This document shows positions 34,731-44,386 of a stretch of DNA of 64,000 bases, in pieces; position 1 is the first letter of the stretch; each line of letters starts with the position of its first letter. The notes beneath the pieces were generated by a model. The model did not search any database. It was not told where the DNA came from and saw nothing but the letters and a program-made list of their open reading frames with translations. The stretch covers positions 240,094 through 304,093 of the forward strand of contig NZ_FNGS01000008.1 of NCBI RefSeq assembly GCF_900103285.1. Direction: 5' to 3'. A program made the translations under genes and the position numbers. The stretch comes from Siphonobacter aquaeclarae (GTDB lineage: Bacteria > Bacteroidota > Bacteroidia > Cytophagales > Spirosomataceae).

Positions 34731-35174
34731 ATGTTTTTACTTTTTGCTTTTGCCTTTGTCGTTCTGCTGGCGCTCGGTGCGGTGACGTTTTTTCTGGTAG
34801 CCGCTTCTCAGGGAGAATCCTTCCGCGGAAAGCGCCTGCAAACGCTTTCCGGTAAGCGCCCGTCGCTGTCGGAAGGAGCCTTTATCGAAGCGCTGACAGA
34901 AAAAGGATATGACGATTCCCTCGTCCGCAAACTCTATACCGAGCTGCAATGGTACCTCTCCGAGCAGCCGCAGTTTGGTCTCAACCCTTCTGACAATGCC
35001 GAAAAGGACTACTGGGTGCCGGAAGAAAACGTGAAAGACCTCATCGAGCGGCTTTTCGCGCAGGTGCAGGGCCGGCGGCCGCTGCTGGCCGACTGGGCGG
35101 CGTGGGATCAGCGGACCAACAAGGCGCCGGTGGCAGTACTTGAAAACATGCTCCGCTTCGCAACCGGACGGTAG
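34731..35174 (+). CDS. Hypothetical membrane-anchored protein (147 aa)
   Basis: An N-terminal membrane anchor (FLLFAFAFVVLLALGAVTFF) is followed by a soluble helical part facing the cytoplasm or periplasm. No known domain was identified; RPSLSEGAFIEALTEKGYDD and the Trp-rich LLADWAAWDQRTNK are its most distinctive stretches. It lies 13 nt after gldB on the same strand, so co-transcription is likely. Function unknown. Confidence 0.7.
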   Translation: MFLLFAFAFVVLLALGAVTFFLVAASQGESFRGKRLQTLSGKRPSLSEGAFIEALTEKGYDDSLVRKLYTELQWYLSEQPQFGLNPSDNAEKDYWVPEENVKDLIERLFAQVQGRRPLLADWAAWDQRTNKAPVAVLENMLRFATGR

Positions 35175-35199
35175 GAGAGCACCTCCTTAATATATATAG

Positions 35200-35258
35200 C
35201 AGTTTTGAGTTTCTTTCGGATCCCGGAACATTAAACCCAAAACGCAAAACGCAAAACT
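35200..35258 (+). repeat. Heptad inverted repeat before the ABC exporter
   Basis: Left units CAGTTTT, GAGTTTC, TTTCGGA (35200-35220) and right units TTAAACC, CAAAACG, CAAAACG, CAAAACT (35231-35258) lie in 7-nt registers and are partly complementary (AGTTTT with AAAACT). The right arm ends 12 nt before the ATG at 35271, so it would fall in the 5' untranslated region. Confidence 0.7.
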
Positions 35259-35270
35259 CATTTTACACGC

Positions 35271-37079
35271 ATGGCAAAGCGCTCCTTTGGCGAAGAGCCT
35301 TCTCCCGAAGACAAAAAGAAGGTAAACCGGGAAGGGTTGAATAAAGCTCTCCGGATTTTCCGTTTCGTAAAACCATACCGCGGCCTGTTTCTGATCGGGC
35401 TGGTTTTTCTTGCGTTGTCACAGGTGACGATGATGTCGTTTCCCCTGCTCATCCGCGAGATAGTAGCGGTACTGGAAAAGAAATCACAATTCACGCTGAA
35501 TCATGTACTGATGGCATTGTTCGCGGTATTGATCGGGCAGGCACTGTTTTCGTTTGGCCGGATTTACTACTTCACGCGTGTGAGTGAACGGACAATGGCA
35601 GACGTACGTCGGTCACTTTATAGTAAAATCGTTACACTGCCGATACGTTTTTTCGAACAGCGCCGCGTAGGGGAGTTGATGAGCCGGATGACGTCCGACG
35701 TTACCCAGCTTCAGGATGTCCTGACCATTACGCTGGCCGAGCTATTGCGCGGCGTCGCAACGCTGGTGATCGGTACCGTTGTTATCGTGACGATTTCCTG
35801 GAAGCTGACGCTTTTCATGCTCGCGACGTTTCCGGTACTCGTCGTGGCTGCGATGATTTTCGGCCGTTATATCCGTAAAATGTCCAAAGCTGCGCAGGAC
35901 GAACTGGCCGGCGCGAATATTGTAGTCGAAGAAACCCTGCAGTCTATCCAGATTGTCAAAGCGTTTACCAACGAAAACCTGGAAATCAACCGGTATACGT
36001 CGGCGCTCGACCGGGTCGTGAAAACGGCCCTGAAGGCATCCATGTTTCGGGGAACGTTTGTATCCTTCATCATCTTTGCCCTTTTCGGCGGGATTATCGG
36101 AGTGGTATGGTACGGCGCATCCCTCGTGCAGAGCGGGGAAATGATCATGGCAGACCTCTTTGGCTTCGTCCTGTATACGGCATTCATCGGCGGATCGGTC
36201 GGCGGGCTGGGGGATATGTATGCCCAGGTTCAGAAAACGGTCGGCGCGTCTGAGCGTATTCTGGAAATCCTCGACGAGACATCGGAGGTACAGCCCGGCG
36301 TCGGCGAGGCGATTGCCACGCCGGTAGAAGGGGAGATTTCCTTCCGGAATATCCGGTTCAGCTATCCTTCCCGCCCGGACGTACAGGTATTGAAGGACAT
36401 CAGCCTCCAGGTGCGGAAAGGGGAGAAGATAGCCCTGGTCGGGTATTCAGGCGCCGGCAAATCGACGATCGTACAATTGCTCATGCGCTACCACACACCA
36501 CAGGGGGGGCATATTTTTGTCGACGGCAAAGACATCGCCGGTTTTAATATTACCGATTACCGGAAGCATATTGCTGTAGTACCTCAGGAGGTCATGCTCT
36601 TCGGTGGCACTATCCGGGAAAATATCGCTTACGGCCGGCCGGGCGCGACCACTGCCGAAATCGAAGAAGCAGCCCGGAAGGCAAATGCCTATCAATTCAT
36701 CCTGTCTTTCCCGGAAGGGTTTGAAACGGTAGTGGGTGAGCGGGGCGTGAAGCTCTCCGGCGGGCAGCGGCAGCGGATTGCCATTGCCCGTGCGATTCTG
36801 AAAGACCCGGCGATTCTGATTCTGGATGAGGCAACGTCGTCGCTGGATGCCGAATCGGAAAAGCTCGTACAGGAAGCACTGGACGGTTTAATGGAAAACC
36901 GGACGACGATCATCATTGCACACCGGCTCGCCACCATCCGCAACGTCGATCAGATTTACGTGCTGCAGCAGGGAGAAATTGTCGAGCAGGGAACGCACGA
37001 AGAATTATCTTTGCTCGAAGCGGGTTTATATAGCGGATTGGTTAAGCTTCAGTTCGAGAATGCGCTGAATCTGGAGTAA
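35271..37079 (+). CDS. ABC exporter, fused permease and ATPase (MsbA/LmrA-type)
   Basis: 602 residues: six membrane segments in the first 330, then an ATP-binding domain with Walker A LVGYSGAGKSTIVQLL, Q-loop region VVPQEVMLFGGTIRENIAYG, signature LSGGQRQRIAIARAI, Walker B ILILDEATSSLD and H-loop IIIAHRLATI. As a half transporter it should work as a homodimer. The family exports lipids, peptides or drugs; the substrate is not evident from its setting. The start at 35271 is chosen because a soluble charged N-terminus (MAKRSFGEEPSPEDKKKVNR) precedes the first membrane helix, as is common in Bacteroidota members. Confidence 0.95.
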   Translation: MAKRSFGEEPSPEDKKKVNREGLNKALRIFRFVKPYRGLFLIGLVFLALSQVTMMSFPLLIREIVAVLEKKSQFTLNHVLMALFAVLIGQALFSFGRIYYFTRVSERTMADVRRSLYSKIVTLPIRFFEQRRVGELMSRMTSDVTQLQDVLTITLAELLRGVATLVIGTVVIVTISWKLTLFMLATFPVLVVAAMIFGRYIRKMSKAAQDELAGANIVVEETLQSIQIVKAFTNENLEINRYTSALDRVVKTALKASMFRGTFVSFIIFALFGGIIGVVWYGASLVQSGEMIMADLFGFVLYTAFIGGSVGGLGDMYAQVQKTVGASERILEILDETSEVQPGVGEAIATPVEGEISFRNIRFSYPSRPDVQVLKDISLQVRKGEKIALVGYSGAGKSTIVQLLMRYHTPQGGHIFVDGKDIAGFNITDYRKHIAVVPQEVMLFGGTIRENIAYGRPGATTAEIEEAARKANAYQFILSFPEGFETVVGERGVKLSGGQRQRIAIARAILKDPAILILDEATSSLDAESEKLVQEALDGLMENRTTIIIAHRLATIRNVDQIYVLQQGEIVEQGTHEELSLLEAGLYSGLVKLQFENALNLE

Positions 37080-37115
37080 ATACAGGGGAATAGACCCCCG
37101 AAAACAGGAAAGCCT

Positions 37116-37541
37116 ATGAATGCACGCGTGCCCCAGATGCTCAAGCAATACAACCTCCGGCATACCGAAGCCCGGGAGGATGTACTGGATTTGTTCTATA
37201 ACCGGGACTTCGCCCTTTCGCACGGTGACCTGGAAAGCCAGCTCGATGCACGGTTCGACCGGGTGACGATCTACCGGACCCTGAAGACATTTCTCGATAA
37301 GGGTATTCTGCACAAGGTACTGGATGATGAGGGAACGGTGAAGTATGCCATGTGCAAGGAAGTATGCCAAGCCGAGGATCATGTGCACCACCATGACCAT
37401 GTACACTTCAAATGCCTGGTGTGCGGTCATACTACCTGCCTGGACGAGGTTCGTATCCCTGCCCTGGCATTGCCGGAAGGGTACAAACGCCAGGAAATTA
37501 ATCTTCTTGTGCAGGGCGTGTGTCCTGACTGCCACAATTGA
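37116..37541 (+). CDS. Fur-family metal-responsive regulator
   Basis: 141 residues: a winged-helix DNA-binding half (about 1-80, LKQYNLRHTEAREDVLDLFY, VTIYRTLKTFLDKG) and a dimerisation half with the metal-site stretch HVHHHDHVHFKCLVCGHTTC. Cysteine pairs CLVC and CPDC form a structural zinc site. It could be Fur, Zur or PerR; the His-rich HHHDHVHF is shared by several subgroups. It lies 36 nt after the ABC exporter. Confidence 0.9.
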   Translation: MNARVPQMLKQYNLRHTEAREDVLDLFYNRDFALSHGDLESQLDARFDRVTIYRTLKTFLDKGILHKVLDDEGTVKYAMCKEVCQAEDHVHHHDHVHFKCLVCGHTTCLDEVRIPALALPEGYKRQEINLLVQGVCPDCHN

Positions 37542-37563
37542 TACTTTTTTTGTTGCAATAAGG

Positions 37564-37597
37564 TCCCCCGGATTTCCGATCCGGGGGATTTGTTTTT
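37564..37597 (+). terminator. Terminator after the Fur-family gene
   Basis: A 10-bp stem (37564-37573 with 37579-37588, 5-nt loop) followed by TTTGTTTTTT. The rest of the 368-nt gap up to actA is AT-rich with no visible gene; it holds the act promoter. Confidence 0.9.
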
Positions 37598-37820
37598 TAG
37601 GGAGATAAAATTGGACGGCAGGGAGAAAAATGCTGTCGGTTTTGCCTTATTTCGCTGATAAACAATAGGTTATCGTGTGAATTTAGAACTTGAATAAACA
37701 AGAAAATCGCATACAAACCAGTCGTTGAAATCGCAAACGAAGGGGGTCTCTAAAACTTCTTTAGAATGATTTTAAATAGATATTTTTACCCTACTTTTAA
37801 TGTCATGGAAAAATGCAGAG

Positions 37821-37851
37821 TTTGAAGAACAACGATCCGATTGTAGTTTTG
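37821..37851 (+). promoter_or_regulatory. Promoter of the respiratory (act-cox) operon
   Basis: TTTG (37821-37824), 19 nt, TAGTTTTG (37844-37851): a full match to the Bacteroidota primary sigma consensus. The predicted start near 37857 leaves a leader of about 53 nt before actA. Confidence 0.8.
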
Positions 37852-37909
37852 TGGGCCCGGAATGGGTCTATACGGCTAACCCGTACTGAAAATAAAAGTT
37901 GAAAAGTTT

Positions 37910-39136
37910 ATGATCAAACGAGCACTCAGCTACTTCCTATGGGCCGCGACGGCAATCGTACTGACGATTTGGAGTAGCACGTCCAGCTTTGCCCAGGACT
38001 CCGCTAAAGGCGAGAAGCTCTTCACCCAAAACTGTGCATCATGCCATAATGTAGGGGAACAGAAGTTGATCGGACCCGGTCTGAAAGGCGTAGACACGCG
38101 TCACGACGAGGCCTGGTTGATCAAATGGATCAAGAACCCCGCCGGGATGGTGGCCAGTGGTGATGAGGCAGCTGTCAAGCTGTACGACCAGTTCAAGCCG
38201 ACGATGATGACGGCGTTCGGCAGTATGTCTGACGATGACATCAAGAGCATCCTGGCATACATTAAGGAAAAGAATGCTGCTCCTGAGCCGACAACAGGTC
38301 CGACAGGTGGTGGTGGTGGCCAGGCCGTTGCAGCAGCGGCCGGCGATCAGTCTTCCGGCTTCTTCAGTGTCGTACTGGTAGCCCTGCTCGTGGTGATGAT
38401 CCTGATGCTGGCAGCGCTGCTCGGTATCCTGGGTGTTCTGAACCGCTTGTCTTCGGTAGATCCGAACTCTCCTGAAGCTGAAAAGATTCCCTTCTTCGCT
38501 CGTTTGAAGGAAAACGCCGGAAAGCTTGGCAATAGCCCTGCCTTCCGTACCGGAGCACTTCTTCTCTTCGTATTGCTGGCAGGTAAGGCAACCCTCGATG
38601 GCATGTACGGCATCGGTATTCACCAGGGATACGCGCCGAAGCAGCCGATTGCCTTCTCTCACAAGCTTCACGCCGGCGAATACAAAATCGATTGCAACTA
38701 CTGCCACACCGGCGTCAACAAAGGCAAGCAGGCTAACATTCCGTCTGCCAACATTTGTATGAACTGCCACAACTCGGTGAAGGCTTCTTCTCCCGAAATC
38801 CAGAAGATCTACCGCGCGATCGAAAAAGATCAGCCGATCGAATGGATCCGGGTGCATAACCTGCCTGACCTGGCCTACTTCAACCACTCACAGCACGTGA
38901 ACGTCGGAGGTCTCCAGTGCCAGCAGTGCCACGGGGAAGTGCAGACGATGGAAGTGATCGAGCAGCGGTCTACGCTGACGATGGGCTGGTGTATCGACTG
39001 CCACCGGAAAACCAACGTCAACTCAAAAGACAACAAGTACTACGACAAGCTTGTTGAGTTGCACGCTTCCAAAGGCGTAAAGGAAATGAAAGTGGCGGAT
39101 ATCGGCGGACTTGAATGTTCGAAGTGCCACTATTAA
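37910..39136 (+). CDS. actA: Alternative complex III subunit ActA: cytochrome c plus multihaem domain
   Basis: 408 residues with signal peptide. An N-terminal class I cytochrome c domain (haem motif CASCH, C42-H46) is joined through a Gly/Pro/Ala linker and a membrane helix (about 147-176, VVLVALLVVMILMLAALLGI) to a five-haem ActA domain (CNYCH, CMNCH, CQQCH, CIDCH and CSKCH), six CXXCH motifs in total. It takes electrons from menaquinol oxidation toward a terminal oxidase. It is the first gene of the actABCDEF-cox cluster. Confidence 0.95.
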   Translation: MIKRALSYFLWAATAIVLTIWSSTSSFAQDSAKGEKLFTQNCASCHNVGEQKLIGPGLKGVDTRHDEAWLIKWIKNPAGMVASGDEAAVKLYDQFKPTMMTAFGSMSDDDIKSILAYIKEKNAAPEPTTGPTGGGGGQAVAAAAGDQSSGFFSVVLVALLVVMILMLAALLGILGVLNRLSSVDPNSPEAEKIPFFARLKENAGKLGNSPAFRTGALLLFVLLAGKATLDGMYGIGIHQGYAPKQPIAFSHKLHAGEYKIDCNYCHTGVNKGKQANIPSANICMNCHNSVKASSPEIQKIYRAIEKDQPIEWIRVHNLPDLAYFNHSQHVNVGGLQCQQCHGEVQTMEVIEQRSTLTMGWCIDCHRKTNVNSKDNKYYDKLVELHASKGVKEMKVADIGGLECSKCHY

Positions 39137-39192
39137 TATAATCTCGGGGCGGGTCCGCAAGGAGCCGCCTTTCCCCAACACGAGTTTTTCTA

Positions 39193-42100
39193 ATGGAAAA
39201 TACTACGAAAAGATACTGGCGAGGTCTGGAAGAACTGCGGAATGATCCGGAATTCGTTAAGAACTCACACCGCGAGTTTGCCGATGCCAGTGACATCACC
39301 GATGGGGGAGGAACGTACCGTCGGGACTTTCTGAAGATGCTTGGCTTCGGCGTGGCAGCTGTTTCCCTGGCTGCCTGTGAAGCTCCTGTTAAGAAAGTAA
39401 TCCCTTACCTGAATAAGCCTGTTGACGTAGAGCCGGGCGTAGCCAACTACTACGCTTCTTCTTTCGTTGACGGTGGAGAATATTGCTCTGTCCTGGTGAA
39501 AACCCGGGAGGGGCGGCCCATTTTCATCGAGGGTAACCCCTTGTCGGGCATTTCGCAGGGCGGCGTCGGAACGCGTGTACACGCTTCCGTACTCAGCCTC
39601 TACGACAACGAGAAACTGAAAGAGCCCCATAAAGGTGGAAAGAAAACCGAATGGGAAACGCTCGATAAAGAAGTAGCAGCGGCACTGGCGAAGTCTCAGA
39701 ATATCCGCCTCGTAACGGGTACTGTTCTGAGCCCGACCACGAAAGCGGTTATTGAGGCCTTCAAAGCCAAGTACCCGTCGACCGTTCATGTTTCCTACGA
39801 TCCGGCCTCTGCTTACGGGCTGACGCAGGTTCACGGTGGTCAGCTTCCTGCTTTTGATTTCAGCAAAGCCAAGGTAATCGTCAGCCTCGACGCGGATTTC
39901 CTCGGCACCTGGATTTCTCCGGACGAGTTTGCCAAGCAATGGGCAGCCGGCCGGAAAGTGTCGTCAGGCAAAGGCGGTAACCGCCAGATGTCCCGTCACT
40001 ATGACTTCAGCTCTATCATGTCCCTGACCGCTTCCAATGCGGATTACCGGGGTCGCCTGAAGCCTTCCCAGCTTGGTCTGGTAGCTTCTACGCTGCTGAA
40101 GCTTATCGGCGGTTCTGCTTCGACGGCTGACGTAAAAGTTGAATTCCTCGAAAAAGCAGCAAAGGATCTGAAAGCAGCTGCTCCGGGTTCTACGCTGGTA
40201 GTGAGTGGTTCGAACGACGCCAATGTTCAGGCTGTCGTTGCTGAAATCAACAAACTGCTCGGCAACTACGGAACGACGATCGCCGGCACTGCCAATTACA
40301 AGCAGGGTAACGACGACGCGTTCAACACCTTCGCAACGGAACTGAAGGCCGGCAAAGTAGACGCTGTTATCTTCTACGGCGCTAACCCGGTGTACAACAG
40401 CCCCCGCGGAAAGGAAATCGCAGAGGCTCTGCCGAACGTGAAACTCAGTGTTTCCTTCGCAGACCGCGCCGAAGAAACCGCTTCCCTTTGCCAGTACATT
40501 GCTCCGGATTCACACTTCCTCGAATCATGGGGTGACGCAGAGCCGAAGCCGGGTTACTTCTCGATCATTCAGCCGACGATCTCCACGATCTTCAACACCC
40601 GCCAGGCGCAGTCTTCTCTGTTGACCTGGGCTGGTCAGAACGGAGATTTCTACGAATTTCTGAAGAAGAACTGGGCGGCTACTATTCTCAAAACCAACAG
40701 CAAGGAAGCCTGGAACAAGGCTGTTTACGACGGCGTATTCGAGCCGGCCAAGGGTACTACCCCGGCTGCTCCTTCTACGACGTATGACCTGCTGACCGCA
40801 CTCGGCAAAGTGAGCGGCACCTACCGGGCCAACTCCGACAAGCTCGAGTTCATCGCCTACGAAAAAGTAGGGATGGGTACCGGTTCGCAGGCCAACAACC
40901 CCTGGCTGCAGGAATTCCCCGATCCGATCTCAAAAGCCTGCTGGGATAACTACGCTACTCTTTCACAGAAAACGGCTGAAAAGCTGAACGTGAAGCAGAA
41001 CGACGTAGTGAAGCTGGAAATCGCCGGCAAAGAAGCCATCGAGCTTCCGGTGCTGATCCAGCCCGGCCAGGTAAACGATACTGTTGGCGTGGCCATCGGC
41101 TACGGCCGGACCAAAGCCGGTAAGGCTGCTGACGGTGTTGGTAAGAACGTATTCCCCTGGATCAACGCGACTGGCGCTGATATTACTGTAACGCCGACGG
41201 GCAGCACCTACAAGTGGGGCATCGCTCAGACCCAGACGCACAACACGGTAATGGCCCGTGAGTCGGTTGTACAGGAAACGGTTCTGGCCAAGTACCAGGA
41301 AAATGCGCAGGCCGGTCGTTTCTTCCCGAAGGTGGCTACGTCTGAAGGTGCGAAAGCTCCGAACGATATTACCCTCTGGAACGGTCACAAGAAGAACAAT
41401 CACAGCTGGGGTATGGTCATTGACCTCAACCTCTGTACCGGTTGCGGCGCTTGTGTGGTTGCCTGCCAGTCAGAAAACAACGTGCCGGTTGTCGGCCGTA
41501 AAGAAGTGGTGATGCGCCGTGAAATGCACTGGATCCGCATCGACCGCTACTATTCTTCGGTTCAGCCGAAAGAAGATGAAAGCGTCTTCCAGGAGCTGAA
41601 AACCCTGGAGCTTGCTTCTGAAAACCCGGAAGTAGTGTTCCAGCCGATGATGTGCCAGCACTGCTCAAACGCTCCGTGCGAAACGGTTTGTCCGGTACTC
41701 GCTACCACGCACAGCAACGAAGGGCTCAACCAGATGACGTACAACCGTTGCATCGGTACGCGTTACTGCGCCAACAACTGCCCTTATAAAGTACGCCGTT
41801 TCAACTGGTTCAAATATTTCGACGAAGACCAATTCCCCTACCACTTCAACAATGACCTCGGCAAGATGGTCATCAACCCGGAAGTAACGGTTCGCAGCCG
41901 CGGGGTAATGGAAAAATGTTCGTTCTGCGTGCAGCGTATCCAGGCTGGTAAACTTTCTGCCAAGAGAGAGCGCCGTTCCCTGTACGCCAACGAGGTGAAG
42001 GCAGCCTGCTCGGCTTCCTGCGCCACCGGTGCGATCGTCTTTGGCGATATGAACAACCCGGAAAGCGACATCTTCAAAATCCTCGCCGACGAGAAGGAAG

Positions 42101-42261
42101 GCCGGGCTTTCACCATGCTCGAAGAAATCAACGTTCTTCCGCAGGTGAACTACCTGACCAAGATCCGGAACAAGGATGAGGCCGATGCGCAGGCGATCCA
42201 CAAGGGCGGCCACGAGAAGCCCAAGAAGGAAGCGCACAAGCACGAGAAAGAACACGCGTAA
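39193..42261 (+). CDS. actB: Alternative complex III subunit ActB: molybdopterin-like fold plus iron-sulfur domain
   Basis: 1022 residues. A twin-arginine-like signal (RRDFLK, residues 43-48, then MLGFGVAAVSLAAC) marks export to the periplasmic side. The large N-terminal part resembles a molybdopterin oxidoreductase, but ActB is not expected to hold the cofactor. The C-terminal ferredoxin part (about 735-980) has four-Cys clusters: CTGCGACVVAC (near 748), CQHCSNAPCETVCPV, CIGTRYCANNCPY and CSFCVQ with CSASC. It ends in a His/Lys-rich tail (about 1005-1022). Typical ActB size is about 1000. Confidence 0.95.
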   Translation: MENTTKRYWRGLEELRNDPEFVKNSHREFADASDITDGGGTYRRDFLKMLGFGVAAVSLAACEAPVKKVIPYLNKPVDVEPGVANYYASSFVDGGEYCSVLVKTREGRPIFIEGNPLSGISQGGVGTRVHASVLSLYDNEKLKEPHKGGKKTEWETLDKEVAAALAKSQNIRLVTGTVLSPTTKAVIEAFKAKYPSTVHVSYDPASAYGLTQVHGGQLPAFDFSKAKVIVSLDADFLGTWISPDEFAKQWAAGRKVSSGKGGNRQMSRHYDFSSIMSLTASNADYRGRLKPSQLGLVASTLLKLIGGSASTADVKVEFLEKAAKDLKAAAPGSTLVVSGSNDANVQAVVAEINKLLGNYGTTIAGTANYKQGNDDAFNTFATELKAGKVDAVIFYGANPVYNSPRGKEIAEALPNVKLSVSFADRAEETASLCQYIAPDSHFLESWGDAEPKPGYFSIIQPTISTIFNTRQAQSSLLTWAGQNGDFYEFLKKNWAATILKTNSKEAWNKAVYDGVFEPAKGTTPAAPSTTYDLLTALGKVSGTYRANSDKLEFIAYEKVGMGTGSQANNPWLQEFPDPISKACWDNYATLSQKTAEKLNVKQNDVVKLEIAGKEAIELPVLIQPGQVNDTVGVAIGYGRTKAGKAADGVGKNVFPWINATGADITVTPTGSTYKWGIAQTQTHNTVMARESVVQETVLAKYQENAQAGRFFPKVATSEGAKAPNDITLWNGHKKNNHSWGMVIDLNLCTGCGACVVACQSENNVPVVGRKEVVMRREMHWIRIDRYYSSVQPKEDESVFQELKTLELASENPEVVFQPMMCQHCSNAPCETVCPVLATTHSNEGLNQMTYNRCIGTRYCANNCPYKVRRFNWFKYFDEDQFPYHFNNDLGKMVINPEVTVRSRGVMEKCSFCVQRIQAGKLSAKRERRSLYANEVKAACSASCATGAIVFGDMNNPESDIFKILADEKEGRAFTMLEEINVLPQVNYLTKIRNKDEADAQAIHKGGHEKPKKEAHKHEKEHA

Positions 42262-42269
42262 TTATTTGA

Positions 42270-42305
42270 TTCCGGCTGCTGGTCTGACCCGACCGGCAGC
42301 CGGAA
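42270..42305 (+). promoter_or_regulatory. Intercistronic hairpin between actB and actC
   Basis: A 10-bp stem (42270-42279 with 42296-42305) without a T run. It could protect or segment the polycistronic mRNA. Confidence 0.55.
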
Positions 42306-42337
42306 CCTAACTTTTGAAACTCTGAAAATTTAGAAAT

Positions 42338-43747
42338 ATGTCACACGTCAGTGCTGTCGTAAGACCTCCCTTGGTGACAGGTGGAAAATCCTACCATGAT
42401 ATTACGGAGGATGTCTGCCGGCAGGTGGAAGGTAAACCTACCGCTTCCTGGAAAATCGTTTTCGGTATTTCCTCCGTGGTCCTGTTTCTGGGTACCTGTT
42501 CCGTATTCTGGACCTGGTGGGACGGCTTGGGTAACTGGGGATTGAACAAGACAGTTGGCTGGGCATGGGATATTACGAACTTCGTGTGGTGGGTAGGTAT
42601 CGGTCACGCCGGTACGCTTATCTCCGCGATCCTTTTGCTGTTCCGTCAGAAATGGCGGACATCTGTCAACCGGGCGGCGGAAGCGATGACGATCTTCGCC
42701 GTTATCTGTGCGGCCAGCTTCATTCTGATGCACGCCGGCCGCGCGTGGCTCGCCTACTGGTGTATTCCTTTCCCCAATACGTTCGGTTCGCTGTGGGTTA
42801 ACTTCAACTCTCCGCTTATCTGGGACGTATTTGCGATCTCGACGTACTTCTCGGTATCCTGCCTCTTCTGGTATTGCGGTCTGATTCCTGACCTCGCTAC
42901 CATCCGCGACCGGGCCAAGAGCAAGGTTTCGAAATTCATCTACGGCCTTCTTTCAATGGGCTGGAACGGAAATACCAAGACCTGGTTCCGCTACGAGTAC
43001 GTCTCACTTATCCTCGCCGGTATTTCTACCCCCCTCGTACTTTCCGTACACACGATCGTATCCTTTGACTTTGCAACCTCGGTGATTCCGGGATGGCACA
43101 CGACGATCTTCCCTCCCTACTTCGTGGCAGGGGCTATCTTCTCAGGATTTGCGATGGTAAACAACCTCCTGCTGATCGTCCGCTGGACGTTCAAACTCCA
43201 GGACTACATTACCATCGAGCACATCGAGACGATGAACAAGATCATCACCGTAACGGGTTCCATCGTAGGTATCGCTTACATCACCGAGTTCTTTATTGCT
43301 GCTTATTCAGGCGTAGAATACGAACAGTATGCGTTCATCAACCGGGCCTTCGGTCCGTACTGGTGGGCTTACTGGGCGATGATGACCTGTAACGTAGTAA
43401 CGCCCCAGCTTTTCTGGATCCAGAGCATCCGCCGCAGCATCATGTGGACGTTCGCGCTCTCGGTTGTCGTAAACATCGGGATGTGGTTTGAGCGTTTCGT
43501 GATCATCGTGACGTCCCTCCACCGGGATTATATTCCCTCCAGCTGGGCTATGTTCTCTCCGACGATCATCGACATCGGCGATTACGTTTTCACCTTCGGT
43601 CTGTTCTTCTTCCTCTTCCTGTTGTTTGCCAAGTACCTCCCGGTTATCAACATGGCGGAAGTGAAGGCGGTTATGAAGAGCTCGTCCGAGCGCTTCCCGT
43701 ACAAAGTGAAGCCCGGTAAAAGCACAGGAGAAAAAGTCACTGAATAA
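42338..43747 (+). CDS. actC: Alternative complex III subunit ActC (NrfD-like membrane subunit)
   Basis: 469 residues with about ten membrane helices of the NrfD/PsrC type (IVFGISSVVLFLGTCSVFWT, WWVGIGHAGTLISAILLLFR, TNFVWWVGIGHAG). It forms one of two quinol-facing membrane subunits of the complex. It begins 76 nt after actB and is followed by actD. Confidence 0.95.
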   Translation: MSHVSAVVRPPLVTGGKSYHDITEDVCRQVEGKPTASWKIVFGISSVVLFLGTCSVFWTWWDGLGNWGLNKTVGWAWDITNFVWWVGIGHAGTLISAILLLFRQKWRTSVNRAAEAMTIFAVICAASFILMHAGRAWLAYWCIPFPNTFGSLWVNFNSPLIWDVFAISTYFSVSCLFWYCGLIPDLATIRDRAKSKVSKFIYGLLSMGWNGNTKTWFRYEYVSLILAGISTPLVLSVHTIVSFDFATSVIPGWHTTIFPPYFVAGAIFSGFAMVNNLLLIVRWTFKLQDYITIEHIETMNKIITVTGSIVGIAYITEFFIAAYSGVEYEQYAFINRAFGPYWWAYWAMMTCNVVTPQLFWIQSIRRSIMWTFALSVVVNIGMWFERFVIIVTSLHRDYIPSSWAMFSPTIIDIGDYVFTFGLFFFLFLLFAKYLPVINMAEVKAVMKSSSERFPYKVKPGKSTGEKVTE

Positions 43748-43759
43748 ATAAAGGAATTG

Positions 43760-43781
43760 GCAGGCGGGTTCAACCGCCTGC
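43760..43781 (+). promoter_or_regulatory. Intercistronic hairpin between actC and actD
   Basis: GCAGGCGG and CCGCCTGC arms (43760-43767 with 43774-43781) around a 6-nt loop, no T run. Confidence 0.55.
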
Positions 43782-43797
43782 TGCAATCCGTCTCACA

Positions 43798-44337
43798 ATG
43801 GATACTAATAAGCGATTTCTGGTTGGAGTTTACGACGACGATGACGAAGTTCTGGCAGCGGTGAAAAGCGTCCGGGCCAGCGGCATCAAGGTACATGACG
43901 TATACACGCCTTTCCCGGTTCACGGACTGGACAAAGCGATCGGACATCCCCGTACCCGGATCCCTGTCGCGGCGTTTATGTTCGGCGCGCTGGGTCTGAC
44001 CTGTATGTTTCTCCTGACCCTGTATACAATGGCACTCGATTGGCCGATGAACATCGGGGGTAAGGATTTTTATGCACTTCCGGATTTCATCCCGGTAATG
44101 TTTGAGTTTACGGTACTCTTTACCGCTTTCGGGATGGTGTTTACCTTCTTTATCTCAAACGGACTGTGGTGGGGTGTGAAGCCGGTGATTTTCGATCTCC
44201 GCGCGACAGATGATAAGTTTGTCGTAGCCATCGACACCGGAGCCAACCGGAAAACGGAAGCCGAAATCGAGAAAGCCCTTCGCGATACAGGTGCGACGGA
44301 AGTGAATATCAAGGAAGTGGTAGAAGAAGCAGCGTAA
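43798..44337 (+). CDS. actD: Alternative complex III subunit ActD (DUF3341)
   Basis: 179 residues. A soluble N-terminal part (FLVGVYDDDDEVLAAVKSVR) is followed by two membrane helices (about 60-80 and 98-120) and a soluble C-terminal domain. This is the usual DUF3341 layout in the third small subunit of alternative complex III. Confidence 0.93.
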   Translation: MDTNKRFLVGVYDDDDEVLAAVKSVRASGIKVHDVYTPFPVHGLDKAIGHPRTRIPVAAFMFGALGLTCMFLLTLYTMALDWPMNIGGKDFYALPDFIPVMFEFTVLFTAFGMVFTFFISNGLWWGVKPVIFDLRATDDKFVVAIDTGANRKTEAEIEKALRDTGATEVNIKEVVEEAA

Positions 44338-44386
44338 GATCTGAAATCACGAAACTGTCTATCTATCACATCAACTTATTGTACCA

